A stretch of DNA of 34,705 bases from Planctomycetia bacterium (GCA_005772955.1 SXID01000130.1:1-34705), one strand, 5' to 3'; numbered from the stretch's first letter, positions 16,285 through 24,449 are shown. Notes: a model not told the origin generated them from the letters alone. Translations and numbers: made by a program.

Positions 16285-17547
16285 TCAAGTAGCAGAAGAG
16301 ATTTCGTGCTGCTTTGGATCGACCGGACCGAACAGCACCAACAGCGCGAATGCCATCGCACCGAGCGGGCGGTAGAAGTCGAACATCACGTTTGCGCTGT
16401 TGATTGGGATCGTCTGAATCACCATCAGCAGGACAGCGGCCCAGCCCCACAGGCGCCATTTCGACGCGCACAGGTCGCGCACCCACGGCACCGCGACCGA
16501 GAGCATCAACAATTCGTACGGCAGCACCTGACTGCACACCGCGGCACCCGCGACCGCGGCGGCGCAAGCCCACGCCGCGGATGGTTTCGCACCTGCTATC
16601 GCACATCGGCCCAGCACCAGCCCGCCCCACACGAGGTAGCCCGCGAGCGTCGTCACTGCGGTCAGTTCGATCACCGGCCCACCGCACGACACGAGTAGCC
16701 GGTTCCAGCTCGTGATCTGCGGGTTGAGTTCGGCCTGGTTGTACAGCACCGCCTTGTGTCCGGTCGGGATGTATTCGAGGTAGTCGCGCAGGAACAGCGG
16801 CGAGCCACCTGTGATCGTCGCGCCGAGCAGGTTGATCGCCGCGACCGACCCGACCAGCGCTGCGGCGTGCCTCCACCCACCGAGGTACCACACCAGCGGA
16901 ATAAGGGGTAGCGCGACGTGCGGCTTCACAAACGTCAGTGACCAGAGAATCACGCCGAGCGTGGGCCGGTTGCGCGAGAAGCACCACAGTCCCGCCGCCA
17001 CGCACCCGACGGAAACGATCGTCACCTGACCGACGATGACGATTGCCAGCGTGAGCGGGTTCAGCACCAGCAGAAACGGCACGACGAACCGCAACACGTT
17101 AGCACGAACGGGCATGCCGCGGTCGGGGTTGCGAAGCAGGTTCGGTAGCGTCGCGATGCCGGCCGCAGCGAGGCCGAGCGTGATCCCCCACGCGACCTTC
17201 GCCGCGCCCCACGGCACGATCGCGAACGGCGCGAAGACGAGGATCGCGGACGGCGGGAGAAAGTATCCGCAGTTGAGGACGAAGCTTTCGCGTTTCGGGT
17301 TCTCCTCCGGGAACTGCGCGGACGCGAGTTTGCGGATGCGGGCGATGTCGTAAGGCGACTCACCACGCAGCCCGATTTCGGACCCGGAGCGGTAGATGAA
17401 GAAGTCGGGGAAGTTGTTCGTGACGAGCGCCTGAGAGACGCTCACCATGCCGAGCAGAATGGCCGGCGCGAAGCGAAGACCTCTCCCCCCAAACCCCGCC
17501 CCTTCAGGGAGGGGGGGTGGGGGGAGAGGTTCTTCGCTGTCAGCCAC
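16285..17547 (-). CDS. Polytopic membrane protein, GT87/DUF2029-like glycosyltransferase
   Basis: The 420-residue product has about ten hydrophobic segments and an early Asp-Phe-like loop (NFPDFFIYRSGSEIGLRGESPYD), which resembles the DUF2029/GT87 family of polyprenol-phosphate-sugar-dependent mannosyltransferases. The conserved FVKPHVALPLIPLVWYL region near residue 205 fits this. The start is GTG at 17547, overlapping the E2 stop codon by eight bases, so translation is probably coupled. Residues 6-22 (EPLPPPPLPEGAGFGGRG) come from an in-frame C/G palindrome rather than from the family fold. The link to the 2-oxoacid dehydrogenase operon is unexplained. It would transfer a sugar at the membrane, but the acceptor is unknown. 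Confidence 0.75.
   Translation of the reverse strand: MADSEEPLPPPPLPEGAGFGGRGLRFAPAILLGMVSVSQALVTNNFPDFFIYRSGSEIGLRGESPYDIARIRKLASAQFPEENPKRESFVLNCGYFLPPSAILVFAPFAIVPWGAAKVAWGITLGLAAAGIATLPNLLRNPDRGMPVRANVLRFVVPFLLVLNPLTLAIVIVGQVTIVSVGCVAAGLWCFSRNRPTLGVILWSLTFVKPHVALPLIPLVWYLGGWRHAAALVGSVAAINLLGATITGGSPLFLRDYLEYIPTGHKAVLYNQAELNPQITSWNRLLVSCGGPVIELTAVTTLAGYLVWGGLVLGRCAIAGAKPSAAWACAAAVAGAAVCSQVLPYELLMLSVAVPWVRDLCASKWRLWGWAAVLLMVIQTIPINSANVMFDFYRPLGAMAFALLVLFGPVDPKQHEISSAT
17479..17531. repeat. C/G palindromic repeat at 5' end of GT87-like gene
   Basis: The arms ACCTCTCCCCCC and GGGGGGAGAGGT flank the core CCCTTCAGGGAGGG. On the minus strand it is translated as EPLPPPPLPEGAGFGGRG immediately after five N-terminal residues. 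The reading frame is different from that used in hrpB (LPEG versus SLQG). Confidence 0.8.
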
Positions 17548-18847
17548 CGAACGTCTCCGGCAGGAGCAGCATGGCGGGCGTTTGCAGATATCGCACCACG
17601 GCGTTCCCGAACGCGGCGCCCACGGCCCCGTCCACGACGCGGTGGTCGAATGAGAATGACAGGTAAACGATGTCCGACGGTTTCAGCACGCCGTTGGAGT
17701 CGTAGAGCGGGCGCTTCACCACCTTGCCGACGCCCATGATACCGACTTCGGGGTGGTTGATGATTGGCGTGGAAATCAAGCCGCCAATGCCACCGACCGA
17801 CGTAACGGTGAAGGTGCCGCCGCGCAGGTCATCGATCTTGATCTTGCCGGTTTTCGCGTCGTTGCCCAGGCGTTCGATGTCGGTCGCGATGGTGGCGAGG
17901 TCTTTCTTGTCCGCGTCCTTGACCACCGGTACCATCAGGCCGCTTGGAGCCGCGACCGCGACGCCGATGTGGTACTTGTCGTACAGCACCACCTCGCCCG
18001 CGGTTTCGTCGTAGGTGCTGTTGACGATGGGCACTTCCTTGAGCGCCCGCGCAACGGCCTTCACGAAGAACGCGAGGTAAGTGAGTTTCACGCCGGCCTC
18101 CGCGAGCGGTTCGCGGAGCTGGTTGCGGAGTTTGACCGCATCGGTTAAGTCGCACTCGTCGATGTACGAGTAGTGTGGGATGTGTTTCTTCGACTCGACC
18201 ATGTGCTCGGCGATGCGCCGGCGCAACCCGATGAGTTTCTGCCGCGTGCCCGCGATGCCGAAGTCGAGTTTCGAGGTATCCGTTTTGTTCGGCGCGGATG
18301 CGGGGCGGGTGTCGAGATTCGGCCTTGGAGCGAGATACGGGGTGAGATCGTCGAGCAAGATGCGGCCGTGTTGCCCGCTCCCGCGAACGTGGCTGAGATC
18401 GACGCCCAACTTACGCGCGAGCGTCCGTACCGAGGGCGCCGCGGGCGGGAGCGTTGTGGCGCCGTTGCTACGTGAAGACAACCCCTCCCCAACCCCTTCC
18501 CTAAGAAGGGAGGGGCTTAATACCGAAGACGCGGTGCCTTCTGGTTTTGGTTCGTCTCCCCCTCCCTTCTTAGGGAAGGGGGTTGGGGGGAGAGGTTCCG
18601 CCTTCGCTTCGTCGTCGACCGTGTTGTAACTCAGGATCACCTGTCCGACCTTGACCTTCGTGCCGGGCGTCGCGGCCAGTTCGGTGATCGTGCCCGCGAA
18701 CGGCGACGGCACTTCCATGCTCGCCTTGTCCGACATCACCTCGGCCATTGCCTGGCCGCGTGCGATCGCATCGCCCGGCCGCACGAGCCAGCGCACCAGT
18801 TCCACCTCGAGCAAGCCTTCGCCAACCGGCGGGAGAGAAAAGTCCAT
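17540..18847 (-). CDS. 2-oxoacid dehydrogenase E2, dihydrolipoamide acyltransferase
   Basis: The 435-residue protein has the standard E2 order. An N-terminal lipoyl domain (1-78) carries the lipoylated lysine K41 in MSDKASMEV. A flexible linker (about 79-132) follows, then a peripheral subunit-binding domain (137-170, VRTLARKLGVDLSHVRGSG), and the acyltransferase domain (about 200-435) with the catalytic His402 in DHRVVDG near the end. It transfers the acyl group from E1 to coenzyme A. The substrate class, branched-chain 2-oxoacids or pyruvate, is not fixed by the sequence, though the E1 partners favour the branched-chain type. The linker contains two inverted copies of a C/G palindrome. The start ATG follows GGAG at a spacing of eight. 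It lies 15 bases after the E1 beta stop. Confidence 0.93.
   Translation of the reverse strand: MDFSLPPVGEGLLEVELVRWLVRPGDAIARGQAMAEVMSDKASMEVPSPFAGTITELAATPGTKVKVGQVILSYNTVDDEAKAEPLPPTPFPKKGGGDEPKPEGTASSVLSPSLLREGVGEGLSSRSNGATTLPPAAPSVRTLARKLGVDLSHVRGSGQHGRILLDDLTPYLAPRPNLDTRPASAPNKTDTSKLDFGIAGTRQKLIGLRRRIAEHMVESKKHIPHYSYIDECDLTDAVKLRNQLREPLAEAGVKLTYLAFFVKAVARALKEVPIVNSTYDETAGEVVLYDKYHIGVAVAAPSGLMVPVVKDADKKDLATIATDIERLGNDAKTGKIKIDDLRGGTFTVTSVGGIGGLISTPIINHPEVGIMGVGKVVKRPLYDSNGVLKPSDIVYLSFSFDHRVVDGAVGAAFGNAVVRYLQTPAMLLLPETFGG
18482..18595. repeat. Two inverted C/G palindromes inside the E2 linker
   Basis: The left copy (18482-18515) and the right copy (18558-18595) are near-perfect reverse complements, each being itself palindromic around TTCCCTAAGAAGGGA. 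They enclose about 42 bases. On the minus strand they are read in two different frames, giving EPLPPTPFPKKGGG and LSPSLLREGVGEG. The frame is kept throughout. The whole unit is like a small hairpin transposable element lying in a flexible protein linker. Confidence 0.8.
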
Positions 18848-18862
18848 GTGTTCGCTCCGCTA

Positions 18863-19921
18863 TCAAGCCGCTTCGGTCGCCAGATCCCACAGCGCGGTGC
18901 GGATGTCGCCCAACTGCGGGACGCTGTTGACCTCGTAGTTCTGGTTCATGCCGATGCCGGGAACGTGCTTGCCCATCAGCGTGCGGGGCCGCACCGACAG
19001 ATCGTAGAAATGCTCATCCACGACCCGACGAAGCAGGTGTTCGCCGAAGTTCGTGACTTCCGTGTCCTCATTCACGATCAGTACCCGCCCGGTCTTTAGT
19101 ACGCTCCGGGAAATCATACCCCAGTCATAGGGGAAGATGCTCCGCAGGTCGATCACGTCGAATGTGCGGTAGTGCTGGGCCGCGAGTTCGTCCGCGGCTT
19201 GCGCGCACAGCGGAAGGGGCCGCCCGTAACTGATCACGGTGCCGAACGTGCCCTCGCGCACCAGTTCCGCCGAACCAATCTTAACTGTGTGGTCTTCTAA
19301 GTTCGGCCAGTTCGGTTCCCAGCCGACGCGATCGTTCACCGGCGCGTCGATCATTCTGCTCAATTCGTCCGCGTCCGCCGGTTCGCCGGGAATGAGGCGT
19401 GTGTCCTTCGCGCGGAGCAGTGCCTTAGGCAGCAGCACGAGCACCGGGTTTGGGTCTTTGATCGCCGCGAGCATCAGACCGTAAGCGTCGAGCGCGTTGG
19501 ACGGCATCACGACTTTCCAACCCGGTAAACGGCTCGCCCAACTTTCAAAACTATGCGAGTGGTACAGGCTCCCGCGGATGCCAGCGCCGTTCGGTGTCAT
19601 CACCACAAGGGGCATGTCGTATCCGCCGCCGCTGGCCCACCGCTGGTTCCCCGCGATCTTGAACATGTCGAGGACGTTGAACGCGTAGTCGCAGAACTGG
19701 ATTTCGCAGACGGGTCGGCCACCGGCGTAGGCGATGCCCATCGCGGTGCCGATGATGCCGCGCTCGTCGAGTGGCGTGTTCCACGCGGTCCGGAGACCTT
19801 GCGTCGCGGTGAACACCCCGCCGAGCGGCGGACCGACGTCCTCACCAAACACGTCCGTCACGCCGAGGTGCTTCTCGCCGAAATGTAACGCCATGCGAAC
19901 GGCTTGTGCCATATTCGCCAT
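18863..19921 (-). CDS. 2-oxoacid dehydrogenase E1 beta subunit
   Basis: The 352-residue protein matches the E1 beta family: GEDVG and GGVFTATQGL near residues 26-43, TPLDERGIIGTAMGIAYAGGRPVCEIQF at about 50-77, and the C-terminal segment SIFPYDWGMISRSVLKTGR. It pairs with E1 alpha to form the thiamine-diphosphate-dependent decarboxylase that acylates the lipoyl arm of E2. The active-site His region reads YHSHSFESW, where SQSPEAW is more common. The start ATG at 19921 has only a weak GGGG ribosome site. A 46-base hairpin-like repeat lies between this gene and E1 alpha, and only 15 bases separate it from E2. Confidence 0.93.
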   Translation of the reverse strand: MANMAQAVRMALHFGEKHLGVTDVFGEDVGPPLGGVFTATQGLRTAWNTPLDERGIIGTAMGIAYAGGRPVCEIQFCDYAFNVLDMFKIAGNQRWASGGGYDMPLVVMTPNGAGIRGSLYHSHSFESWASRLPGWKVVMPSNALDAYGLMLAAIKDPNPVLVLLPKALLRAKDTRLIPGEPADADELSRMIDAPVNDRVGWEPNWPNLEDHTVKIGSAELVREGTFGTVISYGRPLPLCAQAADELAAQHYRTFDVIDLRSIFPYDWGMISRSVLKTGRVLIVNEDTEVTNFGEHLLRRVVDEHFYDLSVRPRTLMGKHVPGIGMNQNYEVNSVPQLGDIRTALWDLATEAA

Positions 19922-19967
19922 GATGAAAGCCCCACAGGAGAGGTGTAGGGAATATCAAACAGGTTAG

Positions 19968-20031
19968 CCGCAAGCTGAAGGCGAGCGAGCCACGTCCACG
20001 CACAGGTGGCTCGCTCGCCTTCAGCTTGCGG
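19968..20031. repeat. Perfect 26-base-arm hairpin between E1 alpha and E1 beta
   Basis: Arms 19968-19993 and 20006-20031 are perfect reverse complements with a 12-base loop, one of the strongest hairpins of the window. It begins two bases after the E1 alpha stop codon, read on the minus strand, and ends 46 bases before the E1 beta start. It may protect or cleave the operon mRNA, or stop part of the transcripts, tuning the E1 alpha to E1 beta ratio. Confidence 0.8.
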
Positions 20032-20033
20032 GA

Positions 20034-21176
20034 TCAGCGCGCCCCCGGTAGCCCCGTGAAATCCTTGGGGTAAATCGTGTCCACGGCGCTCTCGGCATAG
20101 GTGAATGCGTACACGTCTTCGCGTGTTGGCTCTGGCTCCTTCATCGTCTCGACAACGGCTCGGTCCGCTTCGGCTTTGGCCTCGTCCTTCAAGGCGCGAA
20201 CGGCGTTCGTGTCGATCGCGCCCGCATCGATGAGCTTCTGTTCGAACGCGGCCAGCGAGTCGGCTTCGTTCCAGTTCCGCTGCGCGCCACTGGAGGAGGA
20301 GTGCCCGTGCAACCGGCTTACCATTGTTTCGAGCAGGAACGGCTTGCGCTCGCGTCGGCAGTACCGCATCGCGCGGTCGATGCCGTGCCACGTCGCGACT
20401 GGGTCGTTGCCGTCGATCGTCTCGTACCGCATGCCATAGGGGATCGCGCGGTCCGCGATCGGTCGGTGCGTGTGAACCGTGTCGAGATCGGTCGAGATGC
20501 CGTACCGGTTGTTGGTCACCAGCATCAGCACCGGGAGTTCTTGGCCGGGACGCGTGGTCCAGTTAAGACAACTTTCGAAGTCTCCCTCCGCGGTGCCGGC
20601 CTCGCCGCCGACCACCACCGTGATGCCTTCATTCTCGGTTGGGTTTTTCTGGCCGTGGCGTTTCTGAACCAGCGCCGTGCCGGGCGCCATCGCGAACTGC
20701 ACCTCGATCACGCTCGTGACCGGGATGACGTTCCACTCGGGGATGCTGTAGTGGCCGACGAAGTTGCGTCCGCGGGAGTGTCGGTCCGTCCACCGCATCG
20801 CGAGTTGTCGCGTGTGGTCGATCATGGGCATGCCCATTGTGAGCATGATACCGGCGTTGCGGTAGTGGAGGTGCAGGTAGTCGTGAGCAGGGCCGTGGCC
20901 TTTGTTGATCTGTAACCCGAGACAGACGTTGAAGGCTTCTTCGCCTGGGCCACCTATCCAGAAGTAGGCTTCCCCAGACTTGGACATCTTGATGCTGCGC
21001 TCTTCGATCGCGCGCGTGCGGAGCATCTGGCGGAAGACGGTAAGTGCGACCTCGACTGACAGGGTGTCGCGCCCTGAGCGGATCGCGGAGGGTGCTGCGG
21101 GGTAGGGAGTGGAACGCGCCCCACGCCGCAGCAGCGCGTCTTCGATATCGGGCGGATCCTCGTTCGCGTCTGGCAT
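20034..21176 (-). CDS. 2-oxoacid dehydrogenase E1 alpha subunit
   Basis: With the start at ATG 21176 (GGGAG nine bases upstream) the product has 380 residues. It matches E1 alpha of the branched-chain type: MRTRAIEERSIKM, GPGEEAFNVCLGL, the thiamine-diphosphate segment GGEAGTAEGDF through TNNRYGIST, and the phosphorylation-loop-like RLHGHSSSSGA. The motif that normally reads GDG (or GEG in human BCKDH) is GEA here, and the Gly-to-Ala change is worth noting. The enzyme decarboxylates a 2-oxoacid. The gene heads the E1 alpha-E1 beta-E2-GT87 unit. A further 32 codons upstream are open but are made of short ACCGAAC-type repeats and are unlikely to be translated. Confidence 0.9.
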   Translation of the reverse strand: MPDANEDPPDIEDALLRRGARSTPYPAAPSAIRSGRDTLSVEVALTVFRQMLRTRAIEERSIKMSKSGEAYFWIGGPGEEAFNVCLGLQINKGHGPAHDYLHLHYRNAGIMLTMGMPMIDHTRQLAMRWTDRHSRGRNFVGHYSIPEWNVIPVTSVIEVQFAMAPGTALVQKRHGQKNPTENEGITVVVGGEAGTAEGDFESCLNWTTRPGQELPVLMLVTNNRYGISTDLDTVHTHRPIADRAIPYGMRYETIDGNDPVATWHGIDRAMRYCRRERKPFLLETMVSRLHGHSSSSGAQRNWNEADSLAAFEQKLIDAGAIDTNAVRALKDEAKAEADRAVVETMKEPEPTREDVYAFTYAESAVDTIYPKDFTGLPGAR

Positions 21177-21301
21177 AAGAGGTACTCCCGGCGGGGTGTC
21201 GGTGTCGGAGAGGATCGACCGGGTATTAGTGGTTCGGTAGTTCGGTGGTTCGGGTTTCGTATTTCGAGGCACGGTCCGCGGTGTAGGTTCCTCCGCAGGA
21301 A

Positions 21302-21333
21302 TTGAGTCATACCTTGAAATACCAGAGACTCAA
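21302..21333. promoter_or_regulatory. Inverted repeat upstream of 2-oxoacid dehydrogenase operon
   Basis: TTGAGTC (21302-21308) and GACTCAA (21327-21333) form perfect 7-base arms, with the inner GTAT/ATAC elements partly symmetric. It lies about 126 bases upstream of the E1 alpha start in the minus direction, so it could be an operator. I cannot match it to a known regulator. Confidence 0.3.
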
Positions 21334-21462
21334 CCCCCAACGCAACGCTAAAGGAATCCTACATCACGGACGCGTCGTGAGACTCGGCAAACTGTGCGGA
21401 ATGCGCGGGCAGTGCAGCACTGTTTCGCGAACGCAACACGTTCTGCTAAATGTCTATCGGCA

Positions 21463-23883
21463 TTATACGCCCTTGTCTGCTGTGCCGTCGCGCAGATCAC
21501 GGTTCCCGAACGCGGCCGACAACAGGTAAAATCCGATTGCAACACACAGGAGTAACCGGAAGCCCAGAACCACGGAACTGTTCTCGGCTAACCCACCGAC
21601 AATCGCCCCCGCGACGTTCGCCCCAAACACGCGGTCCGGCTGGGTGGTACGCTTGAAACTCGTGGCGAAGATCACGCCCGCGAACGCGATTGGTGCGAAC
21701 ACTAACGCACACGCCCCAACCACTTGCACCACTGGCCCCAGGCCGAGGAACACTTTCGGGGAGATCACCAGCCCAACCGCGAGCGTCGCGATCAGGCCAA
21801 CGTAATACGGTTCCAACTGCTTCGGGTTCACCTTTCCCGCAAAGAGATTCCCCGCGAGACTCATCACGAGGATGGCCGCAAACACCGCCGTGTTAACCAT
21901 CCACGTCCCGCCAAACAAGAGCGCCATTTCGACCACGGCTTTGGTCTCGACGAGCATGAATCCGGCACCGAGGAAAAACGCGCGGAGCATGGAGGCGTAG
22001 TCGGGTGTTGCCGCGGCGGTTTCGGGCGCGAGCGATTTCTTCCCGCCAAACGCCCACCACAGCCCGATCGAGAGGACGAGCGTGAGCGCGACGCTTCCCC
22101 ACGTCTGACTCGGGACACGCGACTGACGCGTGTAAAGGAACGGCCAGTTGTCATCGGCGGGCCGCAACGAGTGTTCGCTCTTCTCGATATCGGCGGTAAC
22201 AAGTCCGAGCCATTCCGGTGTGGGGTCTTCCGGACGCACCTCTCCGGGGGGCTTGGTACGCGGGGGCGGGTTTGTGGGTGGAGCCAAACCGAACCGAGCC
22301 TCCGTGGTCTGCGGCACACCGGTGTACCACGGATACCAGTACTTCACCGGCGTGGTGTTCCGCAGTCCGAACACCTCACGCACCGATGCTGGCCGCGCCG
22401 GGTCCACACGTTCAAACGACTGACGCAGCGGATCCATTGCTTCCGGCCCGCCCGCGAAGAACCCGGTGCAGACGCCGGAATCGAACTTGTCGTCGAACCG
22501 GATCGCGGTTCGCGGCGGGGTGGTGACGACTACCGGGTCCGCGCCGAACGCAGTGTGGAGCTGGTCGCGGATGCGGGCCACGATCCACGGCTGACGAAAG
22601 AAGTTGTACACCGCGTACACGCCGGTCGGCTTCAGTACCCTGCGCACGTCCTGGAAAGATTCGAGCGTGAACAGGTAGCTTTCGAGTCGGAGGTTCGAGT
22701 ACCCGGACTGGAGCACCAGTGAGTCGATGAGCGCGAAGACGACGAGGTCGTAAGTTTCGGGTTTGGCGTCGCGCAGGAAGTTCCGGCCGTCGTTGATGGT
22801 TACCTTCACGCGTGGGTCTTGGAACGGCTTATCCGGGTGGTGCGTTTCACCGAGTTTCTGAATCACCGGGTCGATTTCAACCGCATCGATTTGTGCGTCT
22901 GGCGCGGCCCAGAGCAGCGCGCGGGCCACGTCGTTGCCGTTGCCAGCGCCGATGATTAGCACGCGCTTGAACGGCGGCCACGCCTGGGTGCCGTCGGCCT
23001 TTTTGACATCGCGCTGGAACAGGTACGGCAGCGCGTAGGCCACGTCGGTGGACGGCGGGTACAGTTGCGGTTCCATCAACTGCTGGCTGATAAGGTTCGT
23101 GACGATGTACCGGCTCTTCGGTTCGTAGTCGATGCGGTAGTACTCGCTCCAGGTGGTCTGGCAGCCCTTGTACGTGACGAACCCGGAGGTGATCGCGGTC
23201 AGTACCACGGCGGTCGCCAGGAACGCGAGCGGCACAGTGTGTGAACCTCTGTTTTCGACGGAAGCCGCTTGCGGCTTCGCGAGTACGCGAACCAGCCAGT
23301 ACGCCAGCACGCCGCCCGCGAGGGTGAACCAGACGACCGGCGGGAACCGGAGCAGCGAACACGCGGCGAACATGCCGATCCCTACCAAACTGCCCAGCAG
23401 GTTCGCGGAGTACGCGGTGGTGCGGTTCGTGACGCGGTTGAAGGCGCGTCCCATCTCCTGACCGGGGCCGACCATAATGCCCGCGATGAGAACGAAGTAC
23501 AGCCCGCCGACGAGTTCGAGCGGCACCTTGAACGGGAGCGGATTCTTCTTCGTCACCGAGGTTTCGGTGCCGAAGTACACCACATCGGGTTGCTCCTGGT
23601 TACCGACCGTGATCACCGCTTGCAGATACCCGGAGTTACCATCGAAGATGAGCCCGAGCAGGATACCGACGAACAACCAGTACGGCGTGTGGCGGAGGAA
23701 GTTCGTGGGTCGCCGGGCGATGAGGCACCCGACGGACATGCCGACGAAGCACGCGAGCAACACGTGATTGACGAAGAACGTGAGGAACAGGACGTGGGAC
23801 GGGAACCAGCGGATGCAGGCGAGTTCGAGGAACAGCACCAGCCAACTGATGAGGAACAGGTCGTAGGCCGGGCGTTCGCGCAT
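21463..23883 (-). CDS. Polytopic membrane protein with spermidine-synthase-like domain
   Basis: The start at ATG 23883 (MRERPAYDLFLISWLVLFLE) gives 806 residues; an open frame upstream to 24138 is arginine-rich and has no support. Residues 1-250 form about seven membrane segments. A spermidine-synthase-like, class I methyltransferase fold sits at about 300-420, with the nucleotide-binding motif VLIIGAGNGNDVARALL near 304 and a VEIDPVI motif 25 residues on. The C-terminal 200 residues hold another six or so membrane segments. Such fused membrane proteins are widespread in planctomycetes and myxobacteria; whether they transfer aminopropyl groups is unknown. It has no obvious partner in the window. 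A dispersed palindrome encodes AKPQAAS near residue 201, in a loop between membrane segments. Confidence 0.8.
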   Translation of the reverse strand: MRERPAYDLFLISWLVLFLELACIRWFPSHVLFLTFFVNHVLLACFVGMSVGCLIARRPTNFLRHTPYWLFVGILLGLIFDGNSGYLQAVITVGNQEQPDVVYFGTETSVTKKNPLPFKVPLELVGGLYFVLIAGIMVGPGQEMGRAFNRVTNRTTAYSANLLGSLVGIGMFAACSLLRFPPVVWFTLAGGVLAYWLVRVLAKPQAASVENRGSHTVPLAFLATAVVLTAITSGFVTYKGCQTTWSEYYRIDYEPKSRYIVTNLISQQLMEPQLYPPSTDVAYALPYLFQRDVKKADGTQAWPPFKRVLIIGAGNGNDVARALLWAAPDAQIDAVEIDPVIQKLGETHHPDKPFQDPRVKVTINDGRNFLRDAKPETYDLVVFALIDSLVLQSGYSNLRLESYLFTLESFQDVRRVLKPTGVYAVYNFFRQPWIVARIRDQLHTAFGADPVVVTTPPRTAIRFDDKFDSGVCTGFFAGGPEAMDPLRQSFERVDPARPASVREVFGLRNTTPVKYWYPWYTGVPQTTEARFGLAPPTNPPPRTKPPGEVRPEDPTPEWLGLVTADIEKSEHSLRPADDNWPFLYTRQSRVPSQTWGSVALTLVLSIGLWWAFGGKKSLAPETAAATPDYASMLRAFFLGAGFMLVETKAVVEMALLFGGTWMVNTAVFAAILVMSLAGNLFAGKVNPKQLEPYYVGLIATLAVGLVISPKVFLGLGPVVQVVGACALVFAPIAFAGVIFATSFKRTTQPDRVFGANVAGAIVGGLAENSSVVLGFRLLLCVAIGFYLLSAAFGNRDLRDGTADKGV
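23261..23280. repeat. AAGCCGC-family palindrome inside a coding sequence
   Basis: GAAGCCGCTTGCGGCTTCGC on the plus strand is read in frame on the minus strand as AKPQAAS in a loop between two membrane segments of the spermidine-synthase-like protein. The unit is identical in type to 9796, 15218 and 31029, which are all intergenic. Confidence 0.7.
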
Positions 23884-24064
23884 GGTAAACGGCTCGGGTC
23901 GCGGTGCGTCAGAAGCGGGCGGGCGTCCGGTCGGTGTACGGAGCTTAGTGCGATGCGGACACCCGTCGCGAGCTACGGCTGTTGTGTGCGCCTCGGCGGG
24001 GTGAGCAGGTCGAGTTGCGGCTGGTGCTTCTGCGCGTGCGCGCTGGTTGGCGCAACAGCGGAGA

Positions 24065-24409
24065 TCACCTCCAGACCCGGACCTTTCCGTCCGTCGCGAT
24101 CCCGGCGAGCGTTTTTCCGTCCGGCGAGAACGCCACACACTTGACCTCGGCCTTGCCGACCGGGAGGGTCAACACGTCCCGTAGGCCAGTCGGGTCCCAC
24201 AGTTTCACAGTTCCGTCGATGCTCCCGGACGCCAGCGTCCGCCCGTCCGTGGACAGAGCCAGGCTGAAGACCCCGCCCGTGCGGTTGAGATCGGCGGCAC
24301 TTTCGTCCGCGGCGCGGGCGTTGGTGTCGTAGGCGGGTGCGTGGTCGGCCGTCTGATCCGGCGTGGACGCGGCACGCGGCATGGTACGGTCCGGACTGTT
24401 CTCGGACAT
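24065..24409 (-). CDS. Short WD40 protein, two blades only
   Basis: The start at ATG 24409 follows GGAGAAAG with a 7-base gap, giving 114 residues. The first 50 are polar and of low complexity. The rest consist of two WD40 repeats, LALSTDGRTLASGSIDGTVKLWD and VAFSPDGKTLAGIATDGKVRVWR, and the protein ends with the second repeat. A closed propeller needs about seven blades, so this is either a fragment of a once larger gene, an oligomeric propeller, or the remnant of a rearrangement. There is no signal peptide. A TACAAT -10-like element lies 41-46 bases before the start. I lean to a gene remnant that may still be expressed. Confidence 0.65.
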   Translation of the reverse strand: MSENSPDRTMPRAASTPDQTADHAPAYDTNARAADESAADLNRTGGVFSLALSTDGRTLASGSIDGTVKLWDPTGLRDVLTLPVGKAEVKCVAFSPDGKTLAGIATDGKVRVWR

Positions 24410-24449
24410 GGGCTTTCTCCCCGACGCGAGAGAGCGGTGCGGAATAGGG

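Noticed and set aside
23884-24138. 85-residue N-terminal extension of the spermidine-synthase-like protein
   Set aside because: The stretch is low complexity and Arg-rich, overlaps the WD40 gene, and the first membrane segment follows the ATG at 23883.
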